NCBI RefSeq assembly: GCF_014201115.1 | Contig: NZ_JACHDO010000001.1 | Location: forward strand, 4,960,001-5,024,000 | DNA from: Nocardiopsis metallicus | GTDB lineage: Bacteria > Actinomycetota > Actinomycetes > Streptosporangiales > Streptosporangiaceae | Length of the DNA stretch: 64,000 bases | Direction: 5' to 3' | Part shown: piece by piece, positions 42,687 to 51,134 of the stretch | How positions within the stretch are numbered: the stretch's first letter is position 1 | How the letters are laid out: each line of letters starts with the position of its first letter | Translations under genes and position numbers: made by a program | The notes under the pieces: generated by a model | What the model was told of the DNA's origin: nothing | The model's database searches: none | The model's input: the letters and a program-made list of their open reading frames with translations, nothing else

Positions 42687-43664
42687 ATGAGTACCCCGCT
42701 AGTCACCGACAACCTCGCACCGGAACTGGCCGAGCCCGTCCTCGCGATGGCCGAAGCCGCGCGCGCCGCCGACGGAGTCGCCGCCCTGTCCGAGCACACC
42801 CTGTTGAGGATCCGGCACGGAGCGCCCTCCGGCAGCAGCCGCTTCCACGTGGTCTCCGAAGGCGGCCGGGTCGTGGGCTTCGCTTTCGTGGAACGGATCG
42901 CGGGCGAGCCCGACTCGGGTGAGGTCGTGGTCGACCCCGCGCACCGGCGCAGCGGGCACGGCTCCGCGCTGCTGCGTTCGGTCCGCGACGACGCCGGGCC
43001 CGACGGGGTGCGGGTCTGGGCGCACGGGCGCACGCCCGAAGCGGTCTCGGTGGCGACGGCCGACGGGTGGGTCCCCGCCCGCGAGCTGCACAAGATGCGG
43101 CTGCCCCTGCGCGACCTGGGCCCTGAGGTGCCCGGTGGCCCGTGGACCGCGCCCGAGCTCCCCGAACCCGCGCTGCGACCCGAGGTCGCCGAGAAGGTCC
43201 GCATCCGCCCGTTCGTGGTGGGCCAGGACGAGCAGGCGTGGCTGGAGGCGAACGCGCGCGCCTTCGCCGACCACCCCGAGCAGGGCGCGTTGACCCTGGA
43301 CGACCTGCTCCAGCGGGAGGTCGAGGACTGGTTCGACCCTCGGGGCTTCTTCGTGGCGGCCACCAACAGCGGTTCGATCGCCGCCTACCACTGGACCAAG
43401 ACGCACGCCGACGGCGCGGGGCTCAGCGACGACGAGCCCGTGGGCGAGGTCTACGTGGTGGGTGTGAACCCCGCCTGGCAGGGCACCGGGCTGGGCCGCG
43501 CCCTGACCCTGGCCGGGCTGATCCATCTACGTGACGCCGGGCTGCCCTGGGTCCACCTGTACGTGGACGGCGACAACGAGGCGGCGGTGCGCCTCTACGA
43601 GTCCCTCGGCTTCTCCATGTGGGACACGGACGTGATGTTCGCTCCGGGCGACGGCCGGGGCTGA
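42687..43664 (+). CDS. mshD: Mycothiol synthase (acetyltransferase)
   Basis: Acetylates Cys-GlcN-Ins to mycothiol using acetyl-CoA. 325 residues with two GNAT domains: the N-terminal one has VVDPAHRRSGHGSALL and the catalytic C-terminal one VGEVYVVGVNPAWQGTGLGRALT and YVDGDNEAAVRLYESLGF, the latter an MshD hallmark. In streptomycetes mshD also lies before the pst genes, as here. Confidence 0.93.
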   Translation: MSTPLVTDNLAPELAEPVLAMAEAARAADGVAALSEHTLLRIRHGAPSGSSRFHVVSEGGRVVGFAFVERIAGEPDSGEVVVDPAHRRSGHGSALLRSVRDDAGPDGVRVWAHGRTPEAVSVATADGWVPARELHKMRLPLRDLGPEVPGGPWTAPELPEPALRPEVAEKVRIRPFVVGQDEQAWLEANARAFADHPEQGALTLDDLLQREVEDWFDPRGFFVAATNSGSIAAYHWTKTHADGAGLSDDEPVGEVYVVGVNPAWQGTGLGRALTLAGLIHLRDAGLPWVHLYVDGDNEAAVRLYESLGFSMWDTDVMFAPGDGRG

Positions 43665-43821
43665 CCCCCGCGGCGAGCCACCGCGCTCCGCTCCCGTCGC
43701 TCCCGGCGAGTCGTCACCCTCGCCGAAGGGCCCCTCCGGGCGCTGGCCTGACGCTCCCCTGACGTGCGGCTTGTCACATTCACCGCCCGAACCCCTTTGC
43801 GCCACGGTGGTGCGACATCAC

Positions 43822-43865
43822 GTTCACCTCCCGTTCACCTTCCCTGGGACAACTGGTCACCTCCT
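43822..43865 (+). promoter_or_regulatory. PHO boxes (PhoP-type direct repeats) upstream of pstC
   Basis: Direct 11-base repeats GTTCACCTCCC (43822-43832) and GTTCACCTTCC (43833-43843) and a third in-phase unit GGTCACCTCCT (43855-43865), with one degenerate unit between. A further ATTCACC lies near 43779. This is the layout of actinobacterial PhoP binding sites. The rest of 43665-44013 holds no gene, notably no pstS. Confidence 0.75.
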
Positions 43866-44013
43866 GCGCCTACCTTCGCATTCGGCGCGGTTTGGCTGTT
43901 GTCCGCGCGTAGACCGTGACACGGCGGTCATCCATCGTGCGGTCCACCGCCGTCCCGCGCCGGACGCGGACCGATCGACCAGCCCCGCAACCTTTTTCCG
44001 AACCGGAGAATCC

Positions 44014-44979
44014 ATGACGACCACGGACGCGCCCAAGGCGGCACCACCGCCCGCGGGCAAGCGCCGGATCGGCGATGTCGTTTTCGCCGGGCTCGCCCGA
44101 GGCTCGGGCATCCTGATCCTGATCATCCTCGCCGGCGTGGCGGCGTTCCTTCTGGTTCAGGCCTGGCCATCACTGCTGGCCAACGACGCGAACTTCCTGA
44201 CCGACCAGTCATGGAACGCCAACGTGCGGGAGAACCCGTCGTTCGGTGTGGCCGCGCTGGCCTTCGGAACGGTCCTGGCCGCGGGGATCGCGCTGCTGCT
44301 CGCCACCCCGGTGGCGATCGGTATCGCGCTGTTCATCGTCTACTACGCGCCCCGACGGCTCGCCACGACCCTCGGCTACCTGGTCGACCTGCTCGCCGCC
44401 ATCCCCAGCGTGGTCTACGGCCTCTGGGGCATGATGGTCCTGGCCCCGCAGCTGGTCCCGGTCTACGAGGGCATGACGGACTACCTCGGCTGGATCCCGC
44501 TCTTCTCGGGCCCCGCCTCCACCTCCGCCCGGACCCTGCTCACCGCGGGGATCGTCCTGGCCGTCATGATCCTGCCGATCATCACCGCGATGTCCCGCGA
44601 CGTGTTCCACCAGGTCCCGCAGGGCCACCGCGAGGCCGCACTCGCCATGGGCGCCACCCGCTGGGAGATGATCCGGCTCGCCGTCCTGCCCTTCGGCAAG
44701 TCCGGGATCGTCGGCGGCGCCATGCTCGGCATGGGCCGCGCGCTGGGCGAGACCATGGCGGTCGCCATGATCCTCTCCCCCTCCCTGGCGATCTCCTTCA
44801 ACCTGCTGCAGAGCGGTAACCAGACCATCGCCGCGCACATCGCGCTCCAGTACCCCGAGGCCACCGGCTACGGCGTCTCCGCGCTGATCGCCGCCGGTCT
44901 GGTGCTGTTCGCGATCACCCTCGCCGTCAACATGGGCGCCCGCTACGTCGTGGCACGGGGCAACAAGGAGTCCGCATGA
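44014..44979 (+). CDS. pstC: Phosphate ABC transporter permease PstC
   Basis: 321 residues from ATG 44014 with GGAGA upstream. Six or so membrane helices. The EAA loop that contacts PstB is HREAALAMGATRWEMIRLAVLPFGKSG, and GRALGETMAVAMIL follows. Forms the channel with PstA for high-affinity phosphate uptake. Overlaps pstA by four bases. No substrate-binding gene (pstS) precedes it, which is unusual. Confidence 0.95.
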   Translation: MTTTDAPKAAPPPAGKRRIGDVVFAGLARGSGILILIILAGVAAFLLVQAWPSLLANDANFLTDQSWNANVRENPSFGVAALAFGTVLAAGIALLLATPVAIGIALFIVYYAPRRLATTLGYLVDLLAAIPSVVYGLWGMMVLAPQLVPVYEGMTDYLGWIPLFSGPASTSARTLLTAGIVLAVMILPIITAMSRDVFHQVPQGHREAALAMGATRWEMIRLAVLPFGKSGIVGGAMLGMGRALGETMAVAMILSPSLAISFNLLQSGNQTIAAHIALQYPEATGYGVSALIAAGLVLFAITLAVNMGARYVVARGNKESA

Positions 44980-46061
44980 GCATGACGACCACGCAGCCTC
45001 CCGTCCCCGGCCCCGAGACGGGTTCGGCCGAGAACAACCTGACCTCCGGTGCCCTGCCCAACCGCTTCCCGCTGGCCCTGCTGGTCGCCAGCGGCATGGT
45101 GGTCGCGGGTGTGCTGGCCGCCTTCTCCTCCTTCGGCGTGGTCCTGTGGGCCCTGCTGACCGGCGTCGCCTACACGGTGATCGTCGTGACCGCCTCGGTG
45201 CGGGTCGAGGGCCGCCGCAAGGCCACGGACCGTCTGGTCACCGCGCTGGTCTACTCGGCGTTCCTGCTGGCGATGGCCCCGCTGGTGTCGCTGCTGTACA
45301 CGGTGGCCGGCTACGGCATCGACCGCTTCGACTGGTACTTCCTGACCGTGTCGATGAACGGCGTCCTGCCGAGCATGGACGCGGGCGGCGTCTACCACGC
45401 GATCGTCGGCACCCTGGCGATCACCGGCATGGCCACGCTCATCTCGGTGCCGATCGGCGTGCTCACCGCCGTCTACCTGGTCGAGTACGCCCAGGGGCGG
45501 CTGAAGAAGGTCATCACGTTCTTCGTGGACGTCATGACGGGCATCCCCTCCATCGTCGCCGGTCTGTTCGTGGTGGCGCTGTGGATGATGCTGTTCGGCC
45601 CGGGCAACACCAACGGCGCGGCGGGCGCGATCTCCCTGGCCGTACTGATGATCCCGGTCGTGGTCCGCTCCAGCGAGGAGATGCTGCGCCTGGTCCCCCG
45701 CGATCTGCGCGAGGCCTCCTACGCCCTTGGCGTGCCCAAGTGGCGCACGATCACCAAGGTGGTGCTTCCCACCTCCGCCGCCGGGCTGACCACCGGAATC
45801 ATGCTCGCCATCGCGCGCGTTATCGGAGAGACGGCGCCGCTGGTCCTGACCGCGGGATCGTCGGCCGTGTCCATCAACTGGAACCTGTTCGACGGTCAGA
45901 TGATGAGCCTTCCGGTGTTCATCTACTCGCAGTTCCGCATGGGTGGGACCGTCAACTACGAGAGGGCCTGGGCAGCCGCGCTGACACTGGTCCTGACGGT
46001 CATGCTGCTGTTCATCCTGGCCCGCGTGATCGGCCGCCTCTTCGCACCCAAGTCCCGCTAA
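44976..46061 (+). CDS. pstA: Phosphate ABC transporter permease PstA
   Basis: 361 residues. Extra N-terminal helices (about 25-100) precede the transport core; the coupling loop is LREASYALGVPKWRTITKVVLPTSAAG and ARVIGETAPLVL follows, as in PstA. Start ATG 44976 overlaps the pstC stop. pstB follows after 15 bases. Confidence 0.95.
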   Translation: MSMTTTQPPVPGPETGSAENNLTSGALPNRFPLALLVASGMVVAGVLAAFSSFGVVLWALLTGVAYTVIVVTASVRVEGRRKATDRLVTALVYSAFLLAMAPLVSLLYTVAGYGIDRFDWYFLTVSMNGVLPSMDAGGVYHAIVGTLAITGMATLISVPIGVLTAVYLVEYAQGRLKKVITFFVDVMTGIPSIVAGLFVVALWMMLFGPGNTNGAAGAISLAVLMIPVVVRSSEEMLRLVPRDLREASYALGVPKWRTITKVVLPTSAAGLTTGIMLAIARVIGETAPLVLTAGSSAVSINWNLFDGQMMSLPVFIYSQFRMGGTVNYERAWAAALTLVLTVMLLFILARVIGRLFAPKSR

Positions 46062-46076
46062 CACGAGGAACACCCT

Positions 46077-46856
46077 GTGGCGAAACGAATCGACGTCTCC
46101 GGACTGCACGTCTACTACAGCGACTTCCTCGCGGTCGAGGACGTGTCCATGACCATCGAACCCCGCTCGGTGACGGCGTTCATCGGCTCCTCCGGCTGCG
46201 GCAAGTCGACCTTCCTGCGCACCCTCAACCGGATGCACGAGGTCACCCCCGGCGCCCGCGCCGAGGGCAAGGTCCTCCTCGACGACCTCGACATCTACGG
46301 CCGCGAGGTCGACCCGGTGATGGTCCGCAGCGAGATCGGCATGGTCTTCCAGAAGGCCAACCCGTTCCCCACGATGTCCATCTACGACAACGTGATCGCC
46401 GGGGCCAGGCTCAACAACAAGCGGATGAGCAAGTCCGAGGCGGACGAGCTGGTCGAGGAGTCGCTGCGCGGCGCCAACCTCTGGGAAGAGGTCAAGGACC
46501 GCCTGAACAAGCCCGGCTCGGGCCTGTCCGGCGGCCAGCAGCAGCGCCTGTGCATCGCCCGCGCCACGGCGGTCAAACCGTCCGTCCTGCTGATGGACGA
46601 GCCCTGCTCCGCGCTGGACCCCATCTCGACCCTGGCGATCGAGGACCTCATTCACAAGCTGAAGGAGGACTACACGATCGTGATCGTCACCCACAACATG
46701 CAGCAGGCCGCCCGCGTCTCCGACCGGACCGCCTTCTTCAACCTCTCGGCCCCGGGCAAGCCCGGCAAGCTGATCGAGATGGGCGACACCAACCAGATCT
46801 TCACCCGCCCGGAGAAGAAGGAGACGGAGAACTACATCACCGGACGCTTCGGGTAA
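46077..46856 (+). CDS. pstB: Phosphate ABC transporter ATP-binding protein PstB
   Basis: 259 residues from GTG 46077. Walker A GSSGCGKSTFLRTLNRM, Q-loop MVFQKANPFPTM, signature LSGGQQQRLCIARA, Walker B VLLMDEPCSALD, switch His in VTHNMQQAARVSD. NPFPTMSIYDNV is typical of PstB. Energises PstCA. The operon ends at the hairpin 46889-46913. Confidence 0.96.
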   Translation: MAKRIDVSGLHVYYSDFLAVEDVSMTIEPRSVTAFIGSSGCGKSTFLRTLNRMHEVTPGARAEGKVLLDDLDIYGREVDPVMVRSEIGMVFQKANPFPTMSIYDNVIAGARLNNKRMSKSEADELVEESLRGANLWEEVKDRLNKPGSGLSGGQQQRLCIARATAVKPSVLLMDEPCSALDPISTLAIEDLIHKLKEDYTIVIVTHNMQQAARVSDRTAFFNLSAPGKPGKLIEMGDTNQIFTRPEKKETENYITGRFG

Positions 46857-46888
46857 CCCGAACCTCCGTCGCAGTTCCACGCTTCCCC

Positions 46889-46913
46889 GAGGGGGTCCCG
46901 TCGAGGGCCCCCT
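46889..46913 (+). terminator. Hairpin after pstB
   Basis: G-rich and C-rich arms (AGGGGG and CCCCCT) with a short loop and TTCT after, about 35 bases past the pstB stop. Confidence 0.55.
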
Positions 46914-47036
46914 TCTGCGTTGGAGGGCATGAGTCGGCTCAGAGTCCACCCGACGGTCTGGGCGTCGACCGATACCGGGCCGTAGTGACACTTGCTCCGG
47001 TTTCCTGAAACAGCTCACATGGCCACACCTCGACTT

Positions 47037-47052
47037 ATAGCATCGATGCTAT
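47037..47052. promoter_or_regulatory. Perfect palindrome at toxin-antitoxin promoter
   Basis: ATAGCATCGATGCTAT is a 16-base perfect palindrome that covers the end of a TTATAG -10 box (47035-47040) and the first bases of the toxin ATG (47051). It is the expected operator for the antitoxin, and the mRNA is probably leaderless. Confidence 0.7.
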
Positions 47053-47401
47053 GCCCTGGGGTAAGGTCGAGTTAGAGACGGAAGTAGACGAATGGCTGGC
47101 AGGACTCTCCGAAGAAGAGTGGGCCCAGGCGCTTTTCCACCTGGATCTCCTTGAGTCCCGGAGTGTGAACCTCGGTTTCCCGTACACGAGCCAACTAGAC
47201 GGCAAGCTCCGGGAGCTACGGTTCTACTGCGGTGGTCGACAGGTGCGTATCTCCTACTTCATCACAGGTGCGCGGCGCATCATCATGTTGACCGTGTTCT
47301 ACAAGACCAGTCGCCGCGAATCCGCCGAGGTACGGCTGGCAAAGCGTGCAATGGAAACGTGTGTGGAAGCGGGCCACACTGCTGACGAGGAGGGACCATG
47401 A
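47051..47401 (+). CDS. RelE/HigB-type toxin
   Basis: 116 residues. RelE/ParE superfamily fold in the Gp49/HigB-like branch: WLAGLSEEEWAQALFHLDLLE, GFPYTSQLDGKLRELRFYCGGRQVRISYFI and IIMLTVFYKTSRRESAEVRLAKRAME. Members cleave mRNA on the ribosome. Toxin-first order and overlap with an XRE-type antitoxin (ATGA at 47398) are typical of higBA-like modules. Base composition (about 57 per cent GC) is lower than the neighbours, consistent with transfer. Confidence 0.85.
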   Translation: MPWGKVELETEVDEWLAGLSEEEWAQALFHLDLLESRSVNLGFPYTSQLDGKLRELRFYCGGRQVRISYFITGARRIIMLTVFYKTSRRESAEVRLAKRAMETCVEAGHTADEEGP

Positions 47402-47703
47402 GCACCTCAGACCGTGTAACGATTGCCGGACTCAGAGCCTCGGAACGCTTCAGCCGACCTGAGGTCCAGGAGGCCTACGAGCAGACGCGGCTGCGGTTCG
47501 AGTTGGGGGAGGCGGTCAGGCTGCGTCGCGAGGAGCTGGGCTGGTCGCAGGCGGAGCTGGGGCGCCGGTGCGGCATGCCGCAGTCCAGCATCGCCAGGTT
47601 CGAGCACGGTGGGACGCAGCCGACGCTGACGACGCTGGAACGACTGGCCGATGCGTTGGGGCTGGTGCTGAACGTGCGGCTGGAGTCCCCGAACGCGGCC
47701 TGA
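47398..47703 (+). CDS. XRE-family antitoxin
   Basis: 101 residues. A helix-turn-helix (LRREELGWSQAELGRRCGMPQSSIARFEHGGTQPTLTTLERLADAL) occupies the C-terminal half; the N-terminal part (FSRPEVQEAYEQTRLRFELGEAV) probably wraps the toxin. It should neutralise the toxin and repress the pair through the palindrome at 47037-47052. Confidence 0.87.
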   Translation: MSTSDRVTIAGLRASERFSRPEVQEAYEQTRLRFELGEAVRLRREELGWSQAELGRRCGMPQSSIARFEHGGTQPTLTTLERLADALGLVLNVRLESPNAA

Positions 47704-47844
47704 GCGAACCGTTGGTCAGAAGGCCTGCGGTCTACTCGGCCTCGCCCCTGCGTGCAGCGCAGGTTAGACAGCCGGGACCAGGGCTGGTAGACACACGGTG
47801 CCCGGGATCCGGGCTCTTGGCCCGACCCGTGGAAGGACTCACCC

Positions 47845-48810
47845 ATGGCCGTTCCCCTGGTGATCGACACCGACACCGCGCAGGACGACTGCGTGGCGCT
47901 GCTGGTGGGGCTCCTGGATCCCGCGGCCGACCTGCGGGCGATCACGATGGTCGCCGGGAACGTGGGGTTCGACCAGCAGGTGCGCAACGCCTTCATGACG
48001 CTTAACGTCGCGGGCGGGCGCTCCGACGTGCCCGTGTACCTCGGCTGCCGCCGGCCGCTCGTCCGCGAGTGGGTGAGCGCCGAGAACGTGCACGGGGACG
48101 GCTCCGGCGGGCTCCGGATGGACCAGGACGGTCTGGATCCGAGCGGTGAGCACGCGGTGGACGCCCTGGTGCGGATGGCCGCCCAGAGCCCCGGCGAGCT
48201 GTCGGTCGTGGCCATCGGTCCGCTCACCAACATCGCGGCCGCCGTGGTCAAGGACCCCGCTTTCGCGGGCAACGTGAAGTCGCTGTACGTCATGGGCGGC
48301 TCGAACAACGGGCGCGGCAACATCACGGCCGCGGCGGAGTTCAACTTCTACGTCGACCCCGAGGCGGCCAAGGCGGTGTTCGCCGCCGGGTTCGACATCA
48401 CGGTGGTGCCCTGGGACCCGCTCACGCTGCGGCAGGCCGTGTTCGGCCAGGAGAAGCTGGACCGGATCGCCGCGCTGGACACCCCGCTGGCCCGGTTCTT
48501 CACGAGGATCTGCGGCCCGACGCTGGAGTTCGACCGCAGCGTCGGCATCGACGGCACCACCCACCCCGACTCGCTCACCGCCGCGGTACTGCTCCACCCC
48601 GAGCTGGTGCGTGCGGCCTCGCCCTACCACGTGGACGTGGAGACCGCCGGGGAGCTGACCCGCGGCTACTCCGCGATGTCCTGGGGCGTCCACGGTCTGG
48701 AGCCCAACGCCCGCGTGGTCGAGGAGATCGACGCCGAGGGTTTCTTCGAGTACGTCCTGGGACTGCTGTCCCGCGCGACCGAGCCGCCGAGGGCCGTCAC
48801 CGGCCTGTGA
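47845..48810 (+). CDS. Nucleoside hydrolase
   Basis: 321 residues. VIDTDTAQDDCVALL is the calcium-binding DxDxxxDD signature; VVAIGPLTNIAAAV, YVMGGSNNGRGNITAAAEFNFYVDPEAA and WDPLT fit the inosine-uridine-preferring hydrolase fold. Cleaves the N-glycosidic bond of ribonucleosides for salvage; specificity not inferable. Its final stretch matches other family members up to residue 310. Confidence 0.88.
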   Translation: MAVPLVIDTDTAQDDCVALLVGLLDPAADLRAITMVAGNVGFDQQVRNAFMTLNVAGGRSDVPVYLGCRRPLVREWVSAENVHGDGSGGLRMDQDGLDPSGEHAVDALVRMAAQSPGELSVVAIGPLTNIAAAVVKDPAFAGNVKSLYVMGGSNNGRGNITAAAEFNFYVDPEAAKAVFAAGFDITVVPWDPLTLRQAVFGQEKLDRIAALDTPLARFFTRICGPTLEFDRSVGIDGTTHPDSLTAAVLLHPELVRAASPYHVDVETAGELTRGYSAMSWGVHGLEPNARVVEEIDAEGFFEYVLGLLSRATEPPRAVTGL

Positions 48811-48825
48811 AGCACGGGAGCCCGG

Positions 48826-49242
48826 TTACCCGACCAGGGTGATGGTGCCCTGGGCCGCGGCCACGAGTCTTTCGGTGCCCTCGGAGTCGATCATGACGAG
48901 GTCGCAGCGGCAGACGGCCCGGCGGCGGGTGGACTCCAGGACGTGGGCGCGGGCGCTGAGCAGGACGCCCTTGCCGGGGCGCAGGTACTCGATGGAGAAG
49001 CCGCTGGTGAGTACTGAGGCGCCCAGGACGCTGCCGCCCGCGAAGGTGAGCGCGTTGTCCGCCGCGTAGGAGAGCACCCCGCCGTGCAGGAATCCGTTCT
49101 GCTGGAGGAGGTCGTCGCGCACGTCGACCTCCAGGACGGCTCTGCGGGGCTCGAAGACGGTGACCCTGGCCTGAACCAGCTTGCTGAACGGCTGGGCGTC
49201 CAGGACGAGGTTGGCGAGCTCGGGGGTGATCTCTTGGGCCAC
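48826..49242 (-). CDS. PaaI-type hotdog thioesterase
   Basis: 138 residues from GTG 49242, with GGAGGA about eight bases upstream. QQNGFLHGGVLSYAADNALTFAGG contains the HGG motif and catalytic region of the PaaI/4HBT hotdog fold, and SGFSIEYLRPGKGVLLSARAHVL the second half. Hydrolyses an acyl- or aryl-CoA of unknown identity. Confidence 0.82.
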   Translation of the reverse strand: MAQEITPELANLVLDAQPFSKLVQARVTVFEPRRAVLEVDVRDDLLQQNGFLHGGVLSYAADNALTFAGGSVLGASVLTSGFSIEYLRPGKGVLLSARAHVLESTRRRAVCRCDLVMIDSEGTERLVAAAQGTITLVG

Positions 49243-49382
49243 GGGGGTTCCTCCTCCGGTCGGTACCGCCACCCTAAAACCTGCTCCGGTTGCTTCCCGG
49301 GCCAGGTTCGTCCAGCTCCGGCCACTTGACCCAAATGTGGTGTTTTGTCACCTAACGTCCCTCTTAGTGGAGGGGGAAGATC

Positions 49383-50516
49383 GTGCGTAGCACCACGGCG
49401 GCCTCAGCGGCCGCGATCCTGCTCGTCGTTCCCGGGTGCGCCTGTGGGCCGACGTTCATCTCGCCGAGCGGCGACGGACAACAGACCACCGAGGACCCCG
49501 GGCCCTCCGGTGACGGCTCCGGTTCAGGAGGAGGTTCCGGGGGCGGTGGTGGCTCCGGGGGCGGTGGTGGCTCCGGAGGCGGTGGAGGGTCCGGCGGGTC
49601 CGGCGGTGGTGGAGGTACCGGCGGCGACGGCGGTTCGGGGACGGACGGCGGCACGGAGGGGCCGGTTCAGGACGGCCCGGCCCCACCGGCGGCGGACGGC
49701 GCCGACGGGCAGGACGGGGCTGACGGGCAGGACGGCACGGACGGTGCTGACGAGGGTGAGCCTACGGATGAACCCGTGCTGTTGGGGCTGGGCGAGAGCC
49801 ACCGGTTCGAGGACGGCTTCACCGTGACCATGGGTCCCGTGGAGCGCCGCACCGATCCGCCCCTGACCGACGAGTCCGCCACCGACGCCGAGGACGGAGC
49901 CGGGGAGGGCACCGACCCCGCCGACGAGCTCGAAGACGACGGGGACGAGGGCATCGACGGTGAGGACCTCGGGGAGGACGAGGCCCTGGAGGAGGAACCC
50001 GTCGAGGAGCCGGAGGAGGACGAGCCCGCTCCCGAAGAGGACGAGCCCGTGGTGGAGGACGAGGGTGACGACCCCGCCGAGGACGAGCCGGTCGAGGACG
50101 AGCCGGTCGAGGACGAGCCGGTCGAGGACGAGCCCGTGGACGACCCGGTGGACGAAGGGCCCGCCGAAGAGGAGCCCGAGGACGAGGACGAGGAGGAGGA
50201 CGAGCCCGAAGACGAGGGCGACGACTACTACGCGTGGACCGTCGAACTCTCCAACGGCAGTGACGCGGAGGTCCACACCGGTTCCATCTTCACCGAGTGC
50301 TCCGTCGGCACGCCCCTGACACTGTCCTCCGCCCCGTTGCTGGGCGAGGCGCTCAACCCGCCGATGGCCCTGGCCCCCGACGAGGAGGGCTCCTGGGACG
50401 CTGACTGCTGGGCCGCCGAGGACGGCGACCCCGCCCTCCAGTGGACTCTGGAGTTCGTGGACGAGCAGGGCGAGCGCCTCTACCCGGTCCTCGTCTTCGA
50501 GGGGCGGGCGCCCTGA
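49383..50516 (+). CDS. Putative lipoprotein with Gly-rich and acidic repeat regions
   Basis: 377 residues from GTG 49383. Short signal ending VVPGC is a possible lipobox, though Pro before Gly-Cys is unusual. Residues about 45-90 are GGGGS-like repeats; residues about 155-275 are extremely acidic with four tandem VEDEP units (15-base DNA repeats at about 50085-50130). A folded C-terminal domain (about 278-377, YYAWTVELSNGSDAEVHTGSI ... LQWTLEFVDEQGERLYPVLVFEG) with paired Cys is likely extracellular. The long anionic spacer may reach through the cell wall. Function unknown. Confidence 0.6.
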   Translation: MRSTTAASAAAILLVVPGCACGPTFISPSGDGQQTTEDPGPSGDGSGSGGGSGGGGGSGGGGGSGGGGGSGGSGGGGGTGGDGGSGTDGGTEGPVQDGPAPPAADGADGQDGADGQDGTDGADEGEPTDEPVLLGLGESHRFEDGFTVTMGPVERRTDPPLTDESATDAEDGAGEGTDPADELEDDGDEGIDGEDLGEDEALEEEPVEEPEEDEPAPEEDEPVVEDEGDDPAEDEPVEDEPVEDEPVEDEPVDDPVDEGPAEEEPEDEDEEEDEPEDEGDDYYAWTVELSNGSDAEVHTGSIFTECSVGTPLTLSSAPLLGEALNPPMALAPDEEGSWDADCWAAEDGDPALQWTLEFVDEQGERLYPVLVFEGRAP

Positions 50517-50600
50517 CCCGCGCAGCCCGAACACACGGGCCCCCGAACCCGGCGGGGCCGCCCCCGACGCGCGCGGCCCCGCCCCCGGGTTCAGGTTTGG

Positions 50601-51062
50601 TCAGGGGACTTCCGCGGCCTCCGATCCGTAAGGGACGGCGCGCACCAGGCGGACCGTCAGGATCCGTCCGCTCGGTGCCTTGTAGGTGCGCTCCTCCCCC
50701 TGGGCCGCCCCGATCAGTGCCTGCCCCAACGGGGACTCGGGTGAGCAGACCGGGATCTCGTCGGCGTCGGCGCGGTCGCGCACGCCCAGCAGGAAGGTCT
50801 CGGGATCGGGGTCGGCGCCGTAGCGGACCGTGACGACCATGCCGGGCTCGGCGACGCCGTCGTCCGGCGGGGCCTCGCCGATCACCGCGTCCTTGAGGAT
50901 CTCCTGGATGCGGTTGACCCGGGCCTCGCGGGCGTCCTTGTCCTCGATGACGGGGAAGGCGTGCGCCTCCCGGGTCTCGGCGTCGGCCGTGCCGGTGAGG
51001 ACGGCCAGTTCGGCGGTGAGCCGCTCGTGGGTCCCCGGGGTCAGCCAGGTGCGGTTGGTCAT
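50601..51062 (-). CDS. GreA/GreB-family protein
   Basis: 153 residues. The C-terminal half, GMVVTVRYGADPDPETFLLGVRDRADADEIPVCSPESPLGQALIGA, is the GreA/GreB FKBP-like domain. The N-terminal part (HERLTAELAVLTG ... EARVNRIQEILKDA) is a coiled coil with an acidic residue pair near the tip region (EDKDAREAR). Such proteins bind the RNA polymerase secondary channel; whether it rescues stalled complexes or only competes for the channel is unclear. It is distinct from canonical 160-165 residue GreA. Confidence 0.78.
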   Translation of the reverse strand: MTNRTWLTPGTHERLTAELAVLTGTADAETREAHAFPVIEDKDAREARVNRIQEILKDAVIGEAPPDDGVAEPGMVVTVRYGADPDPETFLLGVRDRADADEIPVCSPESPLGQALIGAAQGEERTYKAPSGRILTVRLVRAVPYGSEAAEVP

Positions 51063-51134
51063 GCTCTCTCCTTGTACGAAAGTGCGCCCCGCCGGGATTC
51101 GGCGGGGCGCGGACGGTACCTGTGGGGACGGGCG

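Noticed and set aside
44943..47018. 691-residue open frame on -
   Set aside because: Antisense to pstA and pstB; His/Gln/Asp-rich low-complexity translation typical of shadow frames.
49540..49640. Regular GC-rich repeats as a possible CRISPR array
   Set aside because: Short, in-frame codon repeats for Gly/Ser without spacers.
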